Source of the DNA: Stereum hirsutum FP-91666 SS1 | Lineage: Eukaryota > Basidiomycota > Agaricomycetes > Russulales > Stereaceae | Direction of reading: 5' to 3' | Length of the DNA: 64,000 bases | Assembly: GCF_000264905.1 (NCBI RefSeq) | Contig: NW_006763131.1 | Coordinates: 3,242,708 to 3,306,707, forward strand | The notes under the pieces: generated by a model | Seen by the model: only the letters and a program-made list of their open reading frames with translations | Told to the model about the DNA's origin: nothing | Database searches by the model: none | Translations under genes and position numbers: made by a program | In this document: positions 11,204 through 23,310 of the stretch, one piece after another | Numbering within the stretch: the stretch's first letter is position 1 | Layout of the letters: each line of letters opens with the position of its first letter

Positions 11204-14200
11204 TGCGGAACGCCCCTCCCGCCCTACACCTCTATCTTGCAGCGCCATTGCCCTCCACCCCTATGTCACTTTCGTCTCCCAGCATCATTTCCATTGGATG
11301 CACCCATCCACTCTTCATCCGCATTCGCATCATCTCGTCCCGCTCGACGCACCCGCTCATCACCGAATCGAGCCACCACAGTTATCCCGTGGTCATCACC
11401 TCTACCAACTCGGTGTTCCTCGCCCTCTTATCTATCCTGTTCACGGCTCGTGGAACTCTCTCTCGCAACTCTCACTGTATTAGCCTACTGTACAGTATTC
11501 ATTTTAAACATTTCCGGATATGTTTCTTCTCTTTGGGTGTCTTTGTGGTTGATGTTGGGTTGAAGGCTTTTGAAGTAGAGTCGTTCTTAACCAGTAACTT
11601 CTTATCAGTCTGCTATAGTCCGCTCGTACATTTGTCTGTCCATCAGTCCGTATCCCTCAGCCCTTCAAAATGCCACACACGCTATCATTATCCCTCACGC
11701 TACGCCGTCTCTCCTATCCTCGAATGCTGGACTCCAGTAGTTCACATCTTTTCTCGTCTCCTCGCATATCGTTCGTACAGTACTCCTGTTTGACTTCGTT
11801 CGGTTGTACTCGTATATGCACCCCCTTCAGTTCCTCGGTTTGTCGTTCCCCGGTTCGTACCTATGCACCGTCGTCATTCTGGGAATCTTGATGTCACATT
11901 CCTGGCTATGACATTATGGTGTACCGCCTACGGACTGCGCAGAGCACTGCAATGCATACGCCACCGATATTGGAGTGTCTGTCCGTTAAACATCAGGAAG
12001 TTACTGCCAGTGGTACGGATGTTTGCTTTGAAGCACAGCTGGGAGTCAAGTCTGAAGATCTGAAGGCTGAAGTTCCTTGGTTCATCAGGGTTCAGCATAT
12101 TGCATGTTCGGGATACCCTGGTTCTAACTCGAGACGTCCATAGTTATCATGGGTGGGGGGAGACACCGCAAGGATAGGGGTCATCTTATTTGGGAATCCG
12201 CTTTGAGAAATAGTGGAACATACCAGTACCATAATGTCGCCACACTGCCGTATCCACGATATCAAAGCTGAAAGCGAATAGGAGTCTGAGCTCAACCATA
12301 TAAATTGCCGGAAGACCTTTCTCTCTCATCATGCCAGATGCCCTACCATTTCCCGTGCAGAGCACGGACCAAGATACGCCAACAGTCCTACTTTTAGCTT
12401 TTGATTCTAGTCCGAATAAGTATACTAGCAGCGGGTGGCGCCAACGTCGGTGTCTAAACCCAACCATCCTTTGGCCCGTATTTGATGATATATGAAACCG
12501 CACTTCGTGGGAAGGAAGGAAGGAAGGAAAGAAGGACACTTGCATTATTATCGTATACTTACTTGGCAGTAAGATAGACATGGATGACAGACCCGACTCA
12601 GCAGGATGACCGTAGTATCATCACTGACCGGCAGTGGTCCTTACCAACTCCATTCTTTCCTCTGGCAGCTAGAGCTAGAGCCACACATAAGTCCGAAAGT
12701 CCAAGGATCTGCGATCAAAAGACCGAAGGACGCCTTATAAGGGTATGCGTATGCGTAGGTCGCAAACCAGCAGTACCCGCCCCCGAGCAGAGATGGACGA
12801 TAGTGGGCTTGTAGGGGTGGTGATGCAGAGGGAAGACTGAGTACCCTGCCCTCCATAGTACCTCCAGTTAATTATTAGCTGTACATGTTGTCTGAATAGG
12901 AGTCGCCGGATTGTGGAGGACGAGATGATCGGACACGGGCAGGTTGGGCTTTGCGGCTGCCTCACGGGGTATAAGCATGAGTTGACCACGACTATGGCCG
13001 TGATGGCCAAGCCTGCGCCCGTTGCTGTTGACCGACAATGAACACACTGTGTAAACCCAGTGCACAGATACGCCTTTACGTCGCGGAATACCCGAAAGAA
13101 GAAGTAGAGAAACGTAGTAGACGAGCGCACTCGGAGCTCTTCACGACGAGGGTGCTAATGTTGGCGTGCTATGACAGAGGTGTCCGGCAGGATTACCGCT
13201 GCCAGTCCCTAAGGAGAGAAGCTTTGAGCAGGAGAAGAGGGCAGGAAGAGCAGGCAGGCAACCGATGGACCACAATGGATGGCGCAACGCGCGCCGACGG
13301 GGAAGTCTGAGTAGGAGGGGCAGACGGGTAGAGAGGCCCATAAATATATCGTTCGGCCTACGTGTAACATTCGACTCCTGAACGAATGTGGTGATGCTCA
13401 CAAGACCAGAGAGGGTATATTCAGAGGACCAGAAGTTGACCAGAATTGGTTCGTTATAAACAGATCGCCTGTATTTGGACTGTTACACCGAGCGAGACAG
13501 CATGTAGAGCTCGGAAAACTCGGGTGGCGTCGGCGATGCAAGGAGACCTTGCGCCTTCATGAGGAAGTGCTGCAGACATCCATCCGAGAGAAGGACGAAC
13601 GCAGAAGCCTCGGGCTTCCGAGCCCTCGGAAATCTGCGTGATGGTGGCGGCGGCATTAATAGTTGGACGACGTCGTCGTACATACATGGACCCTGAATTC
13701 GAAGACACAGCTGTGAGCCCGGGCCCGTAGCAGACAGAGTGATAGTAAGCGTTATTCCCTCAGAGACCCAGACGGCGAGTGGCTTTGACAACGAGCTGCC
13801 ACGAGTCTCTGGTAGAAGACGAGGCGAAAATCTCTCAGGGAGAGGAGCCTATATGCATGCAGAAACCGACGATTCCCTCTGCATCATGCGCGCCCAGTAA
13901 AGTCCCGTAACCTTTATGCCAGAGTCAAGGAATCGGATACAATTCGGTTACTTACACGCGTGGCCCGGGCTCAGGGACACCCTCTGACTAACTAGCCGGG
14001 GAATATAAACGCATCCTTTTCAAGCCCAAGAAGTTCGTGTCTCCAGAACGGACTGAGACCCACCTCAAAGTCTGGATGGCGTCAGGAGAATCCAGATATG
14101 TGCGTGTCGCGTAACGCTGGAAGTCTATCTGAAACCCAGGATCCCCGACCTATGTCAGCTCATACACTTTAGAGTGCATCCGAAGATCATAGCAGTGCTA

Positions 14201-17200
14201 AGCTCAAAGAGTGCAGACTGTGAGGAAGCACAGTAAAAACAGCCCGCCGGGACACTCACGGAAGAACGGCAACCCGTAGGGTCGTGGTAGGAAGTCGTTA
14301 GGATTAGCACAAACGACAGTACTAATGGGCTGTGAGGCAGTGAAGGCGAGTCATAAATAGCCTCGCGCGGTGGTCGCTCAACGTCACACGCGATGGGAGA
14401 AGGTGCACGATAGACGCACGAGCTTATAGACGGCAGGAGTTCGTAACTATAAAGCAAGGTGCACATGAGGAGAAGGTTTAAGCTCAGACTGAATAGTTAC
14501 GAACCACGCAGCACAGGTGCATTCGGCAATGGAGGACGCAGCGGTAATCGAGCCGTACTGCTGCAAAGTTGACGGCACTCGTCGAGGTCGGAAAATGTGT
14601 ATATCCTATGGTCCAGCGTTCGTCCGTAGGACCCCAAAGTAGAGCCATGCGTCATCGCGAGGAGAGCTAGTCTCTAGTGTGCGAACTCAATTGTCTCGAC
14701 CACCGTCAATTCGGGCGCTACCTGAGACGTACCTACCTCACAGGCGCTTTACCAAAATGAAAGACCGAGTGAGATGTTGTATGGACCCATAAGAGCAGGA
14801 CGAGCGCCCATGGACACCTACATGAAAACCTAAAATGACGGAGATAAAAGAGTCCCGTAAGTGGATATGTGGGCAGAGGTACTATAGCAGCATAGACCCA
14901 GTAGCGAAAGTGGGTGATCAGCTACTCTCAACAAAAGAGGAATCACAACTAGCTTCCCTACAAGTTCAAATGAACAGCAAATGAGCGCTCCAGAAGAACG
15001 ATTTCGGGTTGTATGGTGAACCCTCGACCCTCGTTGAAAGCACCTGTGCACTGGCATACCCAAGAGCTCACGTTCCTCCCGATGAGACCTACTGAGATAT
15101 AGACACGCTCTGGCAATGGTTTCCTGGACTGTGAAGCCCGATCACAGTGGCAATGATCGGATCGTGTAGCGGACGTTCAAGTGGACTTTGGAATGGGGCG
15201 CCTACTAGGTTGAACTACATTAGCACCAGTACGTTGGTTTGACCGCACGGTGGGTGAGAAAGTCTGCATCAGAGCATACCTCTAACGTCTGTTTTCACAG
15301 GATCTTAGACTGATATGGGCGGCGAAAATGGTGAATATAAACTCGAGGGACTGGATAATCGCCGGAGAATTGTATCCACCGCTAAATGCGAAGACTCACT
15401 TTCAAGACCATTCCAGCTGCAGACGACCAAGATCTTATTGTCTTCATGCCGTGTGATCCTGCTCGGGGAGAGCTGGGGAAGTTAATATAGCGCTAAGTGT
15501 ATTCACATGTAAGTGAAAGGCACGACTCGTAGAAGAAACGTAGAAGTGGACTGGCACGAAGGTACACTATGGTACCTGAACAGATGTCGCCTTGATAGTC
15601 AAGACACTTTGGCTTAGACTGTGAACACGGCGCGTCCAATGGGTAAGATGATCCTCTCCTTCCGTGGAGAGCAGCGCACCCAGGTCACTTTCCGGGCGCT
15701 TTCGAAGCCTTTTCAAAGCGCAGAGGAAAAAATGCATCCCCTTCAGAGCCAATCAATAGCCGCCTGCTCGTGGTGCCTATTGAACAACATTAGGACGTCA
15801 CTAACGCTCACCTGCGAGCACGGGAGATGACGGATAGATGGATAGATCCAACGGAAGATAGTACGAACTGGTCAGAAACGAGGTGAGGCTCTTATTTAGT
15901 CTCCGAAGCGCCATGTCACTATCCTCGGACGTGTACCGATTTGAGAGGAGACTCGCGGCTCTGAGTTCGCATCGATGCGGACGGGATGGACCAAATAGAC
16001 TGGAACCATCTGCATCAAGGACATCCGCTCTGGAGGCTAAAGAGAGCACTGCTATCTCCACCTCCCTCTCCTTCGCTCATTTAGGACCGAGGGTTAGCTG
16101 CGGACCAGTTACTGAACCTTAGTATTGAACCTGCTGAAAGTAGGTATATTGAAAAAATGAGCTGATGAAGGTTTGATGAATGGGTAGTGCGAACAAGAGA
16201 GGCGTGTCCAATTAAGTCGATAGTGGACCGAATTTATAGGACGTACTTGGGTTGGTTGGGAAAGACGATCATTAGCGTGGCGGTCGCCGCGCGCGTTGAT
16301 GATCATGAGGAAGGTATATTGTCTGCTAGAGCAATACAAATACAATTTCAAAGAATGAAAGAGGGGTTTTTTAACATACCAATTGTTCTCTCCTCCACGA
16401 TGCGAGAGCTCTCATAGTTGCTATGAAACGGACTCTCTCGTCAGGGTCACTTCGTGGATCTCGTAGGAATGCAACTGGGGATCAAGCTCGTGCGACTCGA
16501 TGAACTGGGAGCAGAGATGAGTCCAGATATATCCGAGCCGCAGATGTTCTGACACAAAGTCATGGAAAACCGTTGAGAACGTCTTGTGAGAGCAGTAGAT
16601 GGTCTATGTACAGTCGCCGCATCGCGGACAGTATGTTCCACCGACTCTTTAAAACGGAGGCCGCCAATAGATGACGCAAGGATCAAGAAGCTGATAACGA
16701 CCTACCGAGCAGACAATATTTCCTGCGAATGCACGGATAACACCATATGCCTTTTTTGTACGATCTTCGGTGATCTCTGTTGGGTGTGGCGCATGTGCGA
16801 TATTGAAGAAAGCCGGATATCATCGGAGGCGGTGACGGGGACCTCGCGGTGATAGCCGACACGTGTTCGCAAACTTGCTTACTCGATTAGGAATTTAGAA
16901 TTTCTCTGACCGCTCCGACGACTTTTCTGGAAATCACCGCTTGTCAATATTATTACACCGAAGATCTTTCTCTTTGACAACTATCAAACAGCTATCGATT
17001 ATCTTGCCTACATCGAACTCTTGAACCTGCTACAGCGAAGTCAAGGCTCGAGCACGCGACCTGGCTACTGACTCGGAGGCGCATTCAACCCGATTATTAC
17101 TACTGTGGCTCGCCTTCGATCCTCGCTCTTGACTCAACTTCTGTCTCATATCCCGAGATGCTTTTGTCTCTCGGGAAGCGGTTACATGTGGCACTGTCTA

Positions 17201-19112
17201 TTACAGAATGTGTTCTGGTTCCGACGCCATGGGGACAACACGACCATGTCCTCGCCTTTTCGAGGTTACAATTTCTTTACTTTCTGAGATAGGGGTCAAC
17301 ATTATGTCCGTGAATCCCCTCAATGGAGAGGATCCGTGAAGGTTTCTTCATTCGTCTGGGCGTGGCCAATGCTCGCAGGGACGAAGACACCAGCCAATCA
17401 CCACTCTCAGATGAACTTTCTCCTCGCTTTTCCAGAAAAGACGGCTGAACATTGCGCTACGATCTCAAATCCGACCATATTTACCCGAGGAAAATTCCGC
17501 CCTGGGTCGTCTCCGGCCGAAATCGGAGGATGGACTATCATCGAGGCGGTCGAATATCTCCACTCGGGTTTGTGGGCTTGAGATGAGGATCACTTTATGA
17601 AGGAGTCAGTAGCTTCGGAGAGGTATAATTATCTTCATTTACATGTGGACCTTCTCAACGATCCGCCAGGTTCCCCGGAGTTCCCGCTACTTTTTTCTGC
17701 TTGTCCATCCGCCATTCACATGAATGTGTTTTTTTGCGCGCTTGAGACTTCCGGATTTGTGGAGGACTCTCGTGCTGCTTGGCCAGACAATAGCTACGGC
17801 TGTACGGAAGCCTTGCCACCCGAGATCTGATACGTGTCGTTTGTACACACTGCTTTTGGCTCTCGAGAGGACGCGACCCACCGCGAGGAGTGCGACCTAC
17901 CGTGACTTGCTGAGCGCTGAGCTCGCACATGGGTTGACGTTGTACCCTTTGATGCATTCCACGGGACCGATATCGCATGGCGTGCGCTCTTGCAGTCTAA
18001 ATGGCGTGGCATGTCGCATCCGGGCTGTATCGCACTCTATTGCTTTGCCAGTGCCGCTAGGAACATCCCACGACGGGTTAGCGGCTTGCAATCAAAGCGT
18101 CTGCACAGGCTACCCCGCGATATGTTAGGCCACCTCCATTTTGCTCTGTTTTAGGACGAGTGCCTCTCGCTTTCGGTCGTGTTCTTAGATAACACGCCGG
18201 GGATTTGTTTGGTCGCCTGCAAGGCTGTTCTAGGCGTCGCTTGCGTCCGATGCACAGTTCCTTTTTCTGATTCGCTCTGCGGTAAGGGGCCCGGCGTTTC
18301 TCGTGTGGCTCTCTGCTGACTACAAATATTTAAAGTGCCCATGGTAGAGTGGAGAAAAGACGACCAGGGTGGATCGGGCAAGAGGCGCCTCAAGATATGT
18401 AGAGCGAGTGTAGTGCAGTGCCTGATGCTGTTGTAGATGCGGCGCCCGGGTTGCGCCTCGGAGGTCTGTGAGATGGTGGCGTGTTAGCGGGCAGAAGTTG
18501 TGGAAAAGGGAGGTAGGGGATGGAGGATGATGAGGGTATATAGGCCGACGCAGAATGTACTGTGTACTGTGACTGTAGCGTAGCATCTGCAGCGAGGGGA
18601 CGGGGAATATGCAAGCGAGACCTGTGCGTGAGAAGGCCGTTAGGCGGTGGACCACGGTCTCGGACCGGGCGTGGGACGCTGGCCGGGAGGGGTCCGGGCG
18701 ATATAATATGTTGGGTACGGAGGAATCGGTTGGGCTCACAGACGCATCCCACATAGCAAAGGCTCGACTGACCGACCGCCTCGCCCGACGACCCCCTCTC
18801 CCGCATTCACGACCTTACACGACCCCGCACGACGTTCGCTTTCGCTTCAAGTTCCCGTCGCTCTTATCCAAAAAATCTTCCAACACTTATCTGCATATTC
18901 TTCCGGCCTATTTGTCACTTTACGCCCCCCTCAAGGTGATGATCTTCCTCGATCTTCCCATTCCCAATTCGCGACTCATGTCTCTCCTCCTCGTACCAGT
19001 CTCTCTTCCTACTCTATCTCCCTCTCTTTGACTCGCTACTAAGGTCTGCACGAACTCTTACACGTTCTTGCGAACGACTCGTCTCATATCGCGTTCGTCT
19101 CGTGCCGCAGAT
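11204..19112. other. Long gene-poor region of almost 8 kb
   Basis: No gene is supported. Bases 11204-11880 and about 18780-19112 are C/T-rich on the + strand and fit the 3' UTR of the 95-residue protein gene and the 5' leader of the Ras gene. Between them, open frames are short, change frame without good splice sites and show no known motif. Isolated TATA-like words and splice-like words occur but do not assemble into genes. I see no long terminal repeats, transposase or reverse-transcriptase motif. It may hold non-coding RNA, lineage-specific genes or decayed sequence. Confidence 0.4.
12511..12535. repeat. Short (GAAG)n/(AAGG)n microsatellite
   Basis: Five to six tandem tetranucleotide units with one A change near the right end, within the gene-poor region. 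Confidence 0.7.
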
Positions 19113-20024
19113 ATGGACAGCTGGAGAGTAGCCGTGCTGGGCGACGGTGGTGTTGGGAAGACGGCCCTGGCCGTGCAGGTACGTGTGTTTCATCGTCTAA
19201 CACGAATTCAAATATCGACTAGTCGCGTGTAGTTCACTCTCAACTGCTTTGTCGGTAAGCACTTGTTCTTCAGTTTGGATAACTTGATTTGGTTTGACGA
19301 GGAGGCTTCGATGCGACTCGGGTGTCATCAGAGGTACGTGTGCACCGGCTCTCCGCCTGTCATATCTTCCTAATGATTACGCGGAACAGACCTACGATCC
19401 AACAATAGAAGACGCGTATAGAAAGCAACTTGTTGTTGACAACAGAATGTGCTTTGTAGAAGTAATTGACACGGCAGGGCAAGGTGTGTCGTCTTCCATT
19501 CTCCTCTGGGGCTCTTAGTCACCGCAGATGCTGACCCACGTCCACCTCCCCTCGAAGAGGAATACGCAACACTGCGTGATCAATGGGTCCGGTCGGTGCT
19601 CTTTCGTCATCGTCCTCGCTCCGTTCCGCGTCGCTTACCTGTGCTTTTACCGTAATTTCTCAGCGAGGGCCAGGGTTTCATCCTTGTATACTCCATCGCC
19701 TCACGAGCAACGTTCGACCGATTGGAGGTCTTCCGCCAATCCATGATCCGAGTGAAGCGGCAAAAGCCGATATTTATGCTTGTTGGCAACAAATGCGACA
19801 AGGCGTACGAACGAGAGGTGTCGCGAGAGGAGGGGTTGGCCATGGCCCGAGCGTTCGGATGCGAATTCCTCGAGACCTCTGCAAAAACGGCACAAAACGT
19901 GGAACGCTTATTCACGAGCCTAGTACGCATGCTCCGGATGACGAAACAGCAGTCAGAACAAGGAGCTCAAGTTCCTGGAAAGCAGATGAAGGAGGATCGG
20001 AAGAAGAAGTGTATTATCATGTAG
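19113..20024 (+). CDS. ras2: Ras-family small GTPase (Ras2 type)
   Basis: A membrane-anchored GTP-binding switch. It has the P-loop GDGGVGKTAL, switch I YDPTIED, switch II DTAGQEEYATLRDQ, NKCD, and the ETSAK motif. The tail is basic and ends in the prenylation box CIIM. MDSWR at the N-terminus fits the fungal Ras2 group, which controls morphogenesis and filamentation. Exons: 19113-19178, 19233-19254, a tiny exon ending at 19333, 19390-19483, 19558-19591 and 19664-20024. To give the canonical FVETYDPTIED the tiny exon must be just 2 nt (19332-19333, AG after a CATCAG acceptor), making 192 residues. The alternative is a 32-nt exon from an acceptor at GACGAG, which adds ten residues before switch I (202 residues). 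See findings. Confidence 0.9.
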
Positions 20025-22241
20025 GGGACCGGCCGTGCTTCACATTTCACCTCGCCGGACTCTAGATCATTTGTTCGTCTTTCTGTCGACTCTCCCTTTT
20101 TTTTACCTCTTACTTCTCATGATACCACTTCCTATCCTCACTTTTCTCCTTCTGGTTGCTTTTTCTTCATTCGTGGTCTGGTATGTTCAGGGATGTTGTT
20201 ATGTTGTCGTTGGATACTCTACCCCTCCCCCTTGCGCCCGCATGCTCTCTTTCTTCTTCCCTCCTGCCTTCTACCCGCGCGCTCCCTGCCATGATCTACT
20301 CCCGTCACGCTGCTGAACACCCCAACCACGCTCGGTATGTGATATATTGCACGATGGTCTATCTGATTTGCATGTCGTAACATCGACGAATGCGAAGTAT
20401 ACAAGTCCTTCTAGTTAGCTAGCCTGTTGATTGCGGTTTAGACGAACTGCTGTCTTCGCTTGCTCTTTGTCGCCAGGTAAGGATTGGTCGGGCATATGGC
20501 ATACACACGTCGTCGAGTGTTGGTAGCGGCCGTGGAGCCTTGCGAGGTCTCAGGAGGTAGGCGTCAACTTCAGACTTGTGGGTCCAAATATTCGATAATA
20601 GGCTCACATCGAGTATCACCGACACCAGCTCGATTGTCTGCTAATTGTTTCGGCATGTATTTGCAAGCATGTCCTGTCCACGAATGCATGTTGGGCTCAC
20701 GATTCCTCATAGGGCAATCTCACCAGCTGCTCTGCACAGGCGTGGGTAAAACCGCAGGTCAGGTACGCACTTTGTGTATAACGTACACGCACCACTCTAC
20801 TTACACCGACCGACGCAGAAAAGCGGAATGAAGGATGGTGCGGAACGGGTCTGAACTGGTTGGCATCAGAGAATCAGAGATCTCGTGTGGATGCTGTATG
20901 ATTTGTGCAGTGCCAGTCCCAGAGTAAGACCGAATGTTGACCACGCCGAGGATGTTCACACCAAATCAAGATTTCGGACTTGCACAACGCTGTCCAGCGT
21001 CCACTGTACGGCAATATCCAGACGATGACGCATACGCGCCGCAGGGATACATGACGATGGGTGGACGGTGAAGTATATAATTCGTTACAGCACGGTGAGC
21101 TCGGTTGCGTGAAATCGTGTCTTTTGATGAAGAAATTCCCACTGCTTCAGGGTTATGCAGGCGTGATGTCGAAGTTTCCAAGCTGAGTGTTGGTTGTTGC
21201 AGGGCGCGGAGTTCATAGTGAGCAAATTCCCCCAAAACCATTGTTCGTTCGAGGTTCATTACGAGGGCGTGGCCACAAAATGTAAGCGCTTGGGAGGACT
21301 CCCAGATATCCGGTGGTATCAGGCAGCGAGGATGCACGAGTCTTTCGCCGGGCGTCATGGTGGACATCATGAGACTCACGAACATGCAGCGCCCCCATCA
21401 CTTCTGCCAGGATACCGGAAGGGTAAAAGAGACGAGAGAAATGACCTGACAAGCGCCTGATGCAGTATCCTTTTCATGTCGCCGAGGACATTGGATGAAC
21501 CCGGTTAGGGTGTCACTACACCCGCTTGCTCGATGTCTTCGGACCCGGAGAAAAGGCTGGCCCGGAAATACGTTCAATAGCTGGTCTCGACGTTTTCTTC
21601 TCAGAAGAATGCTGTCGAAATGGGTATTTACAGACCCTGATGTAACTGTCTGTACGCCCGGGCCACCCCCGACACACTGTGGCGGTGGCCCACGCACGGC
21701 CACCATCCCACTGGCTCGTGGCTGAGGTACCGCGAGAGGGTACGCTCGGACGATTCGCCAGTCTCACTTTGTTCGATTCTTCTTTTCGGCTCTCAAACGC
21801 GAACGCGAATGGACCATGGACCCGTACTGAAATCGCCGATGAAGTCAGGCGAGGCCACCTGAATACTCTAGAGCGAATTTAAGCATGCCTGCGGAACGGT
21901 CTGGGACAGTGGAAAGGGTGCAGAGGCTGTCTTCTGACATAAGAATTTGAGCTTTGTGTCATGGACGTGTTCTGATGGATGGGTGTGGAAGTGAGCATGA
22001 CAGACACGCGAATAATATATCGACGCCGGACGGAAGTAAAGATAACATGCATGTCTAGGTGGCGTGATGATGAGGGCCAGGATCGCTATATATCAGGCAC
22101 AAGACGGATGCATAATATATGGAAGAGTAAGGAGGGCTATTGAACGGCGTGTATGGTATATTCGTAGAAAGAAGGAAGTCGAAAGAGAAAGGAGTGCATG
22201 ACTTGCCGAAAAACAAGTCCGGATGTAACGGAACCCCTAGC
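20025..22241. other. Ras 3' region and gene-free interval
   Basis: Bases 20025-20410 are C/T-rich on the + strand, consistent with the Ras 3' UTR. The remaining 1.8 kb up to the convergent PXMP4 gene has only short, unconvincing frames. Confidence 0.4.
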
Positions 22242-23017
22242 TCATGTATTGTGCCACAGTAGCGTCCGAAGACTCGACCACCGGTTCGAGTCGCGGTATA
22301 TGTACTTCATCGAGTTGAACATGCCCGGCTGGATCGTCTCGCCTCTGTTCTCGAACAGCCACATCACCAATCCCCAGGAGATAGCAGCGAAGGCGGTGAA
22401 GTATCGAGAGTCAGGTGGAATGGGTTTTACGCCGGATATCGAAGAGGACGAATAGGGTGCTGTAGCACGAGGAATGAAGGAGGCCACGACACGGGAGCAG
22501 ACATACAGCACGATCTAGGACGATGCGGGGAGTGGAGACGAGGCAAGACGGTGATTAAAAACCCAGAATGGAACTGTATGGCCCGGATACAGGTGGACGT
22601 ACCTGCTCATTGATGGCATTCCGCTCTCCAAAGACGATGTATCCACCCAAAAGACCCGCAATAAACGTGTCATATTTTCGTTCCTTCCCTCCGTTGGCTT
22701 TTTTCTGCAAGAGTAAGACTGCTTTGTATAGCGACACGAACTTCGCGAGGTTCAAAGCATGCGTTTTCGTAGCACGGAAGATGACGCGAGCCCGGCTCTG
22801 CCAACTTCATTCATCGGGCAAATGCTCTTTGGTCAACATATGGTGCCGTTGAGATGAGCCAAACAACTCACTCGCCACGTCCGAAGAGAATAGCCATGAT
22901 CAATGCATGAGGAAACCGAACTTTAGCTCCGTACACAAGTCCGTTCCGTGCGCCCTTCAAGATGGCCAAGTAGTCATGATATCGTGGGTCAGAGAGAATC
23001 TGTTCAAATGAAGACAT
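22242..23017 (-). CDS. PXMP4-like peroxisomal membrane protein (Tim17-related)
   Basis: A small multi-pass membrane protein of the PXMP4/PMP24 group in the Tim17/Tim22/PMP24 superfamily, expected in the peroxisomal membrane; its transport role is not settled. Exons 22872-23017, 22603-22804 and 22242-22514 join to 206 residues, the normal size. Recognisable blocks are DYLAILKGARNGLVYGAKVR, FPHALIMAILFGRGDWQSR, NLAKFVSLYK, the Gly-rich membrane segment FIAGLLGGYIVFGERNAINE, WGLVMWLF and the C-terminal SMKYIYRDS...W. The first intron acceptor is taken as ATGAAG at 22805 because it restores GDWQSR; the CAG a few bases downstream would lose these residues. Confidence 0.87.
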
Positions 23018-23310
23018 TTTGGCTGATATTCAAGAACTTCGGCAAGGACTGTCTGAGAGTTGTAGGGCAAGGGTCAAGGGAGAAGAGGGTATCATTCATG
23101 TTGACCGTGCACCATGCCAGCGAGCCACCGGATCGGCACATGGTACGTATATCACATGCCTCGCACGACATGAACGCCACAGCTCCAGCCGGTTCAACCG
23201 TTCACCAACTACGAATAACTACATGAATTGCCGAGGGCCGGACAAAAGTGTGGTATAAAGCCATAATATACAGACATGAAAAGAAAAGCAGGAGCAGATC
23301 GAAAAGAGTG

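Noticed and set aside
12547..12580. Sequence resembling the 5' end of U1 snRNA (ATACTTAC, then TGGCAG)
   Set aside because: The invariant ninth base differs, no Sm site follows at the expected distance and the stem-loops do not form. It is better read as a splice-donor-like word on the minus strand.
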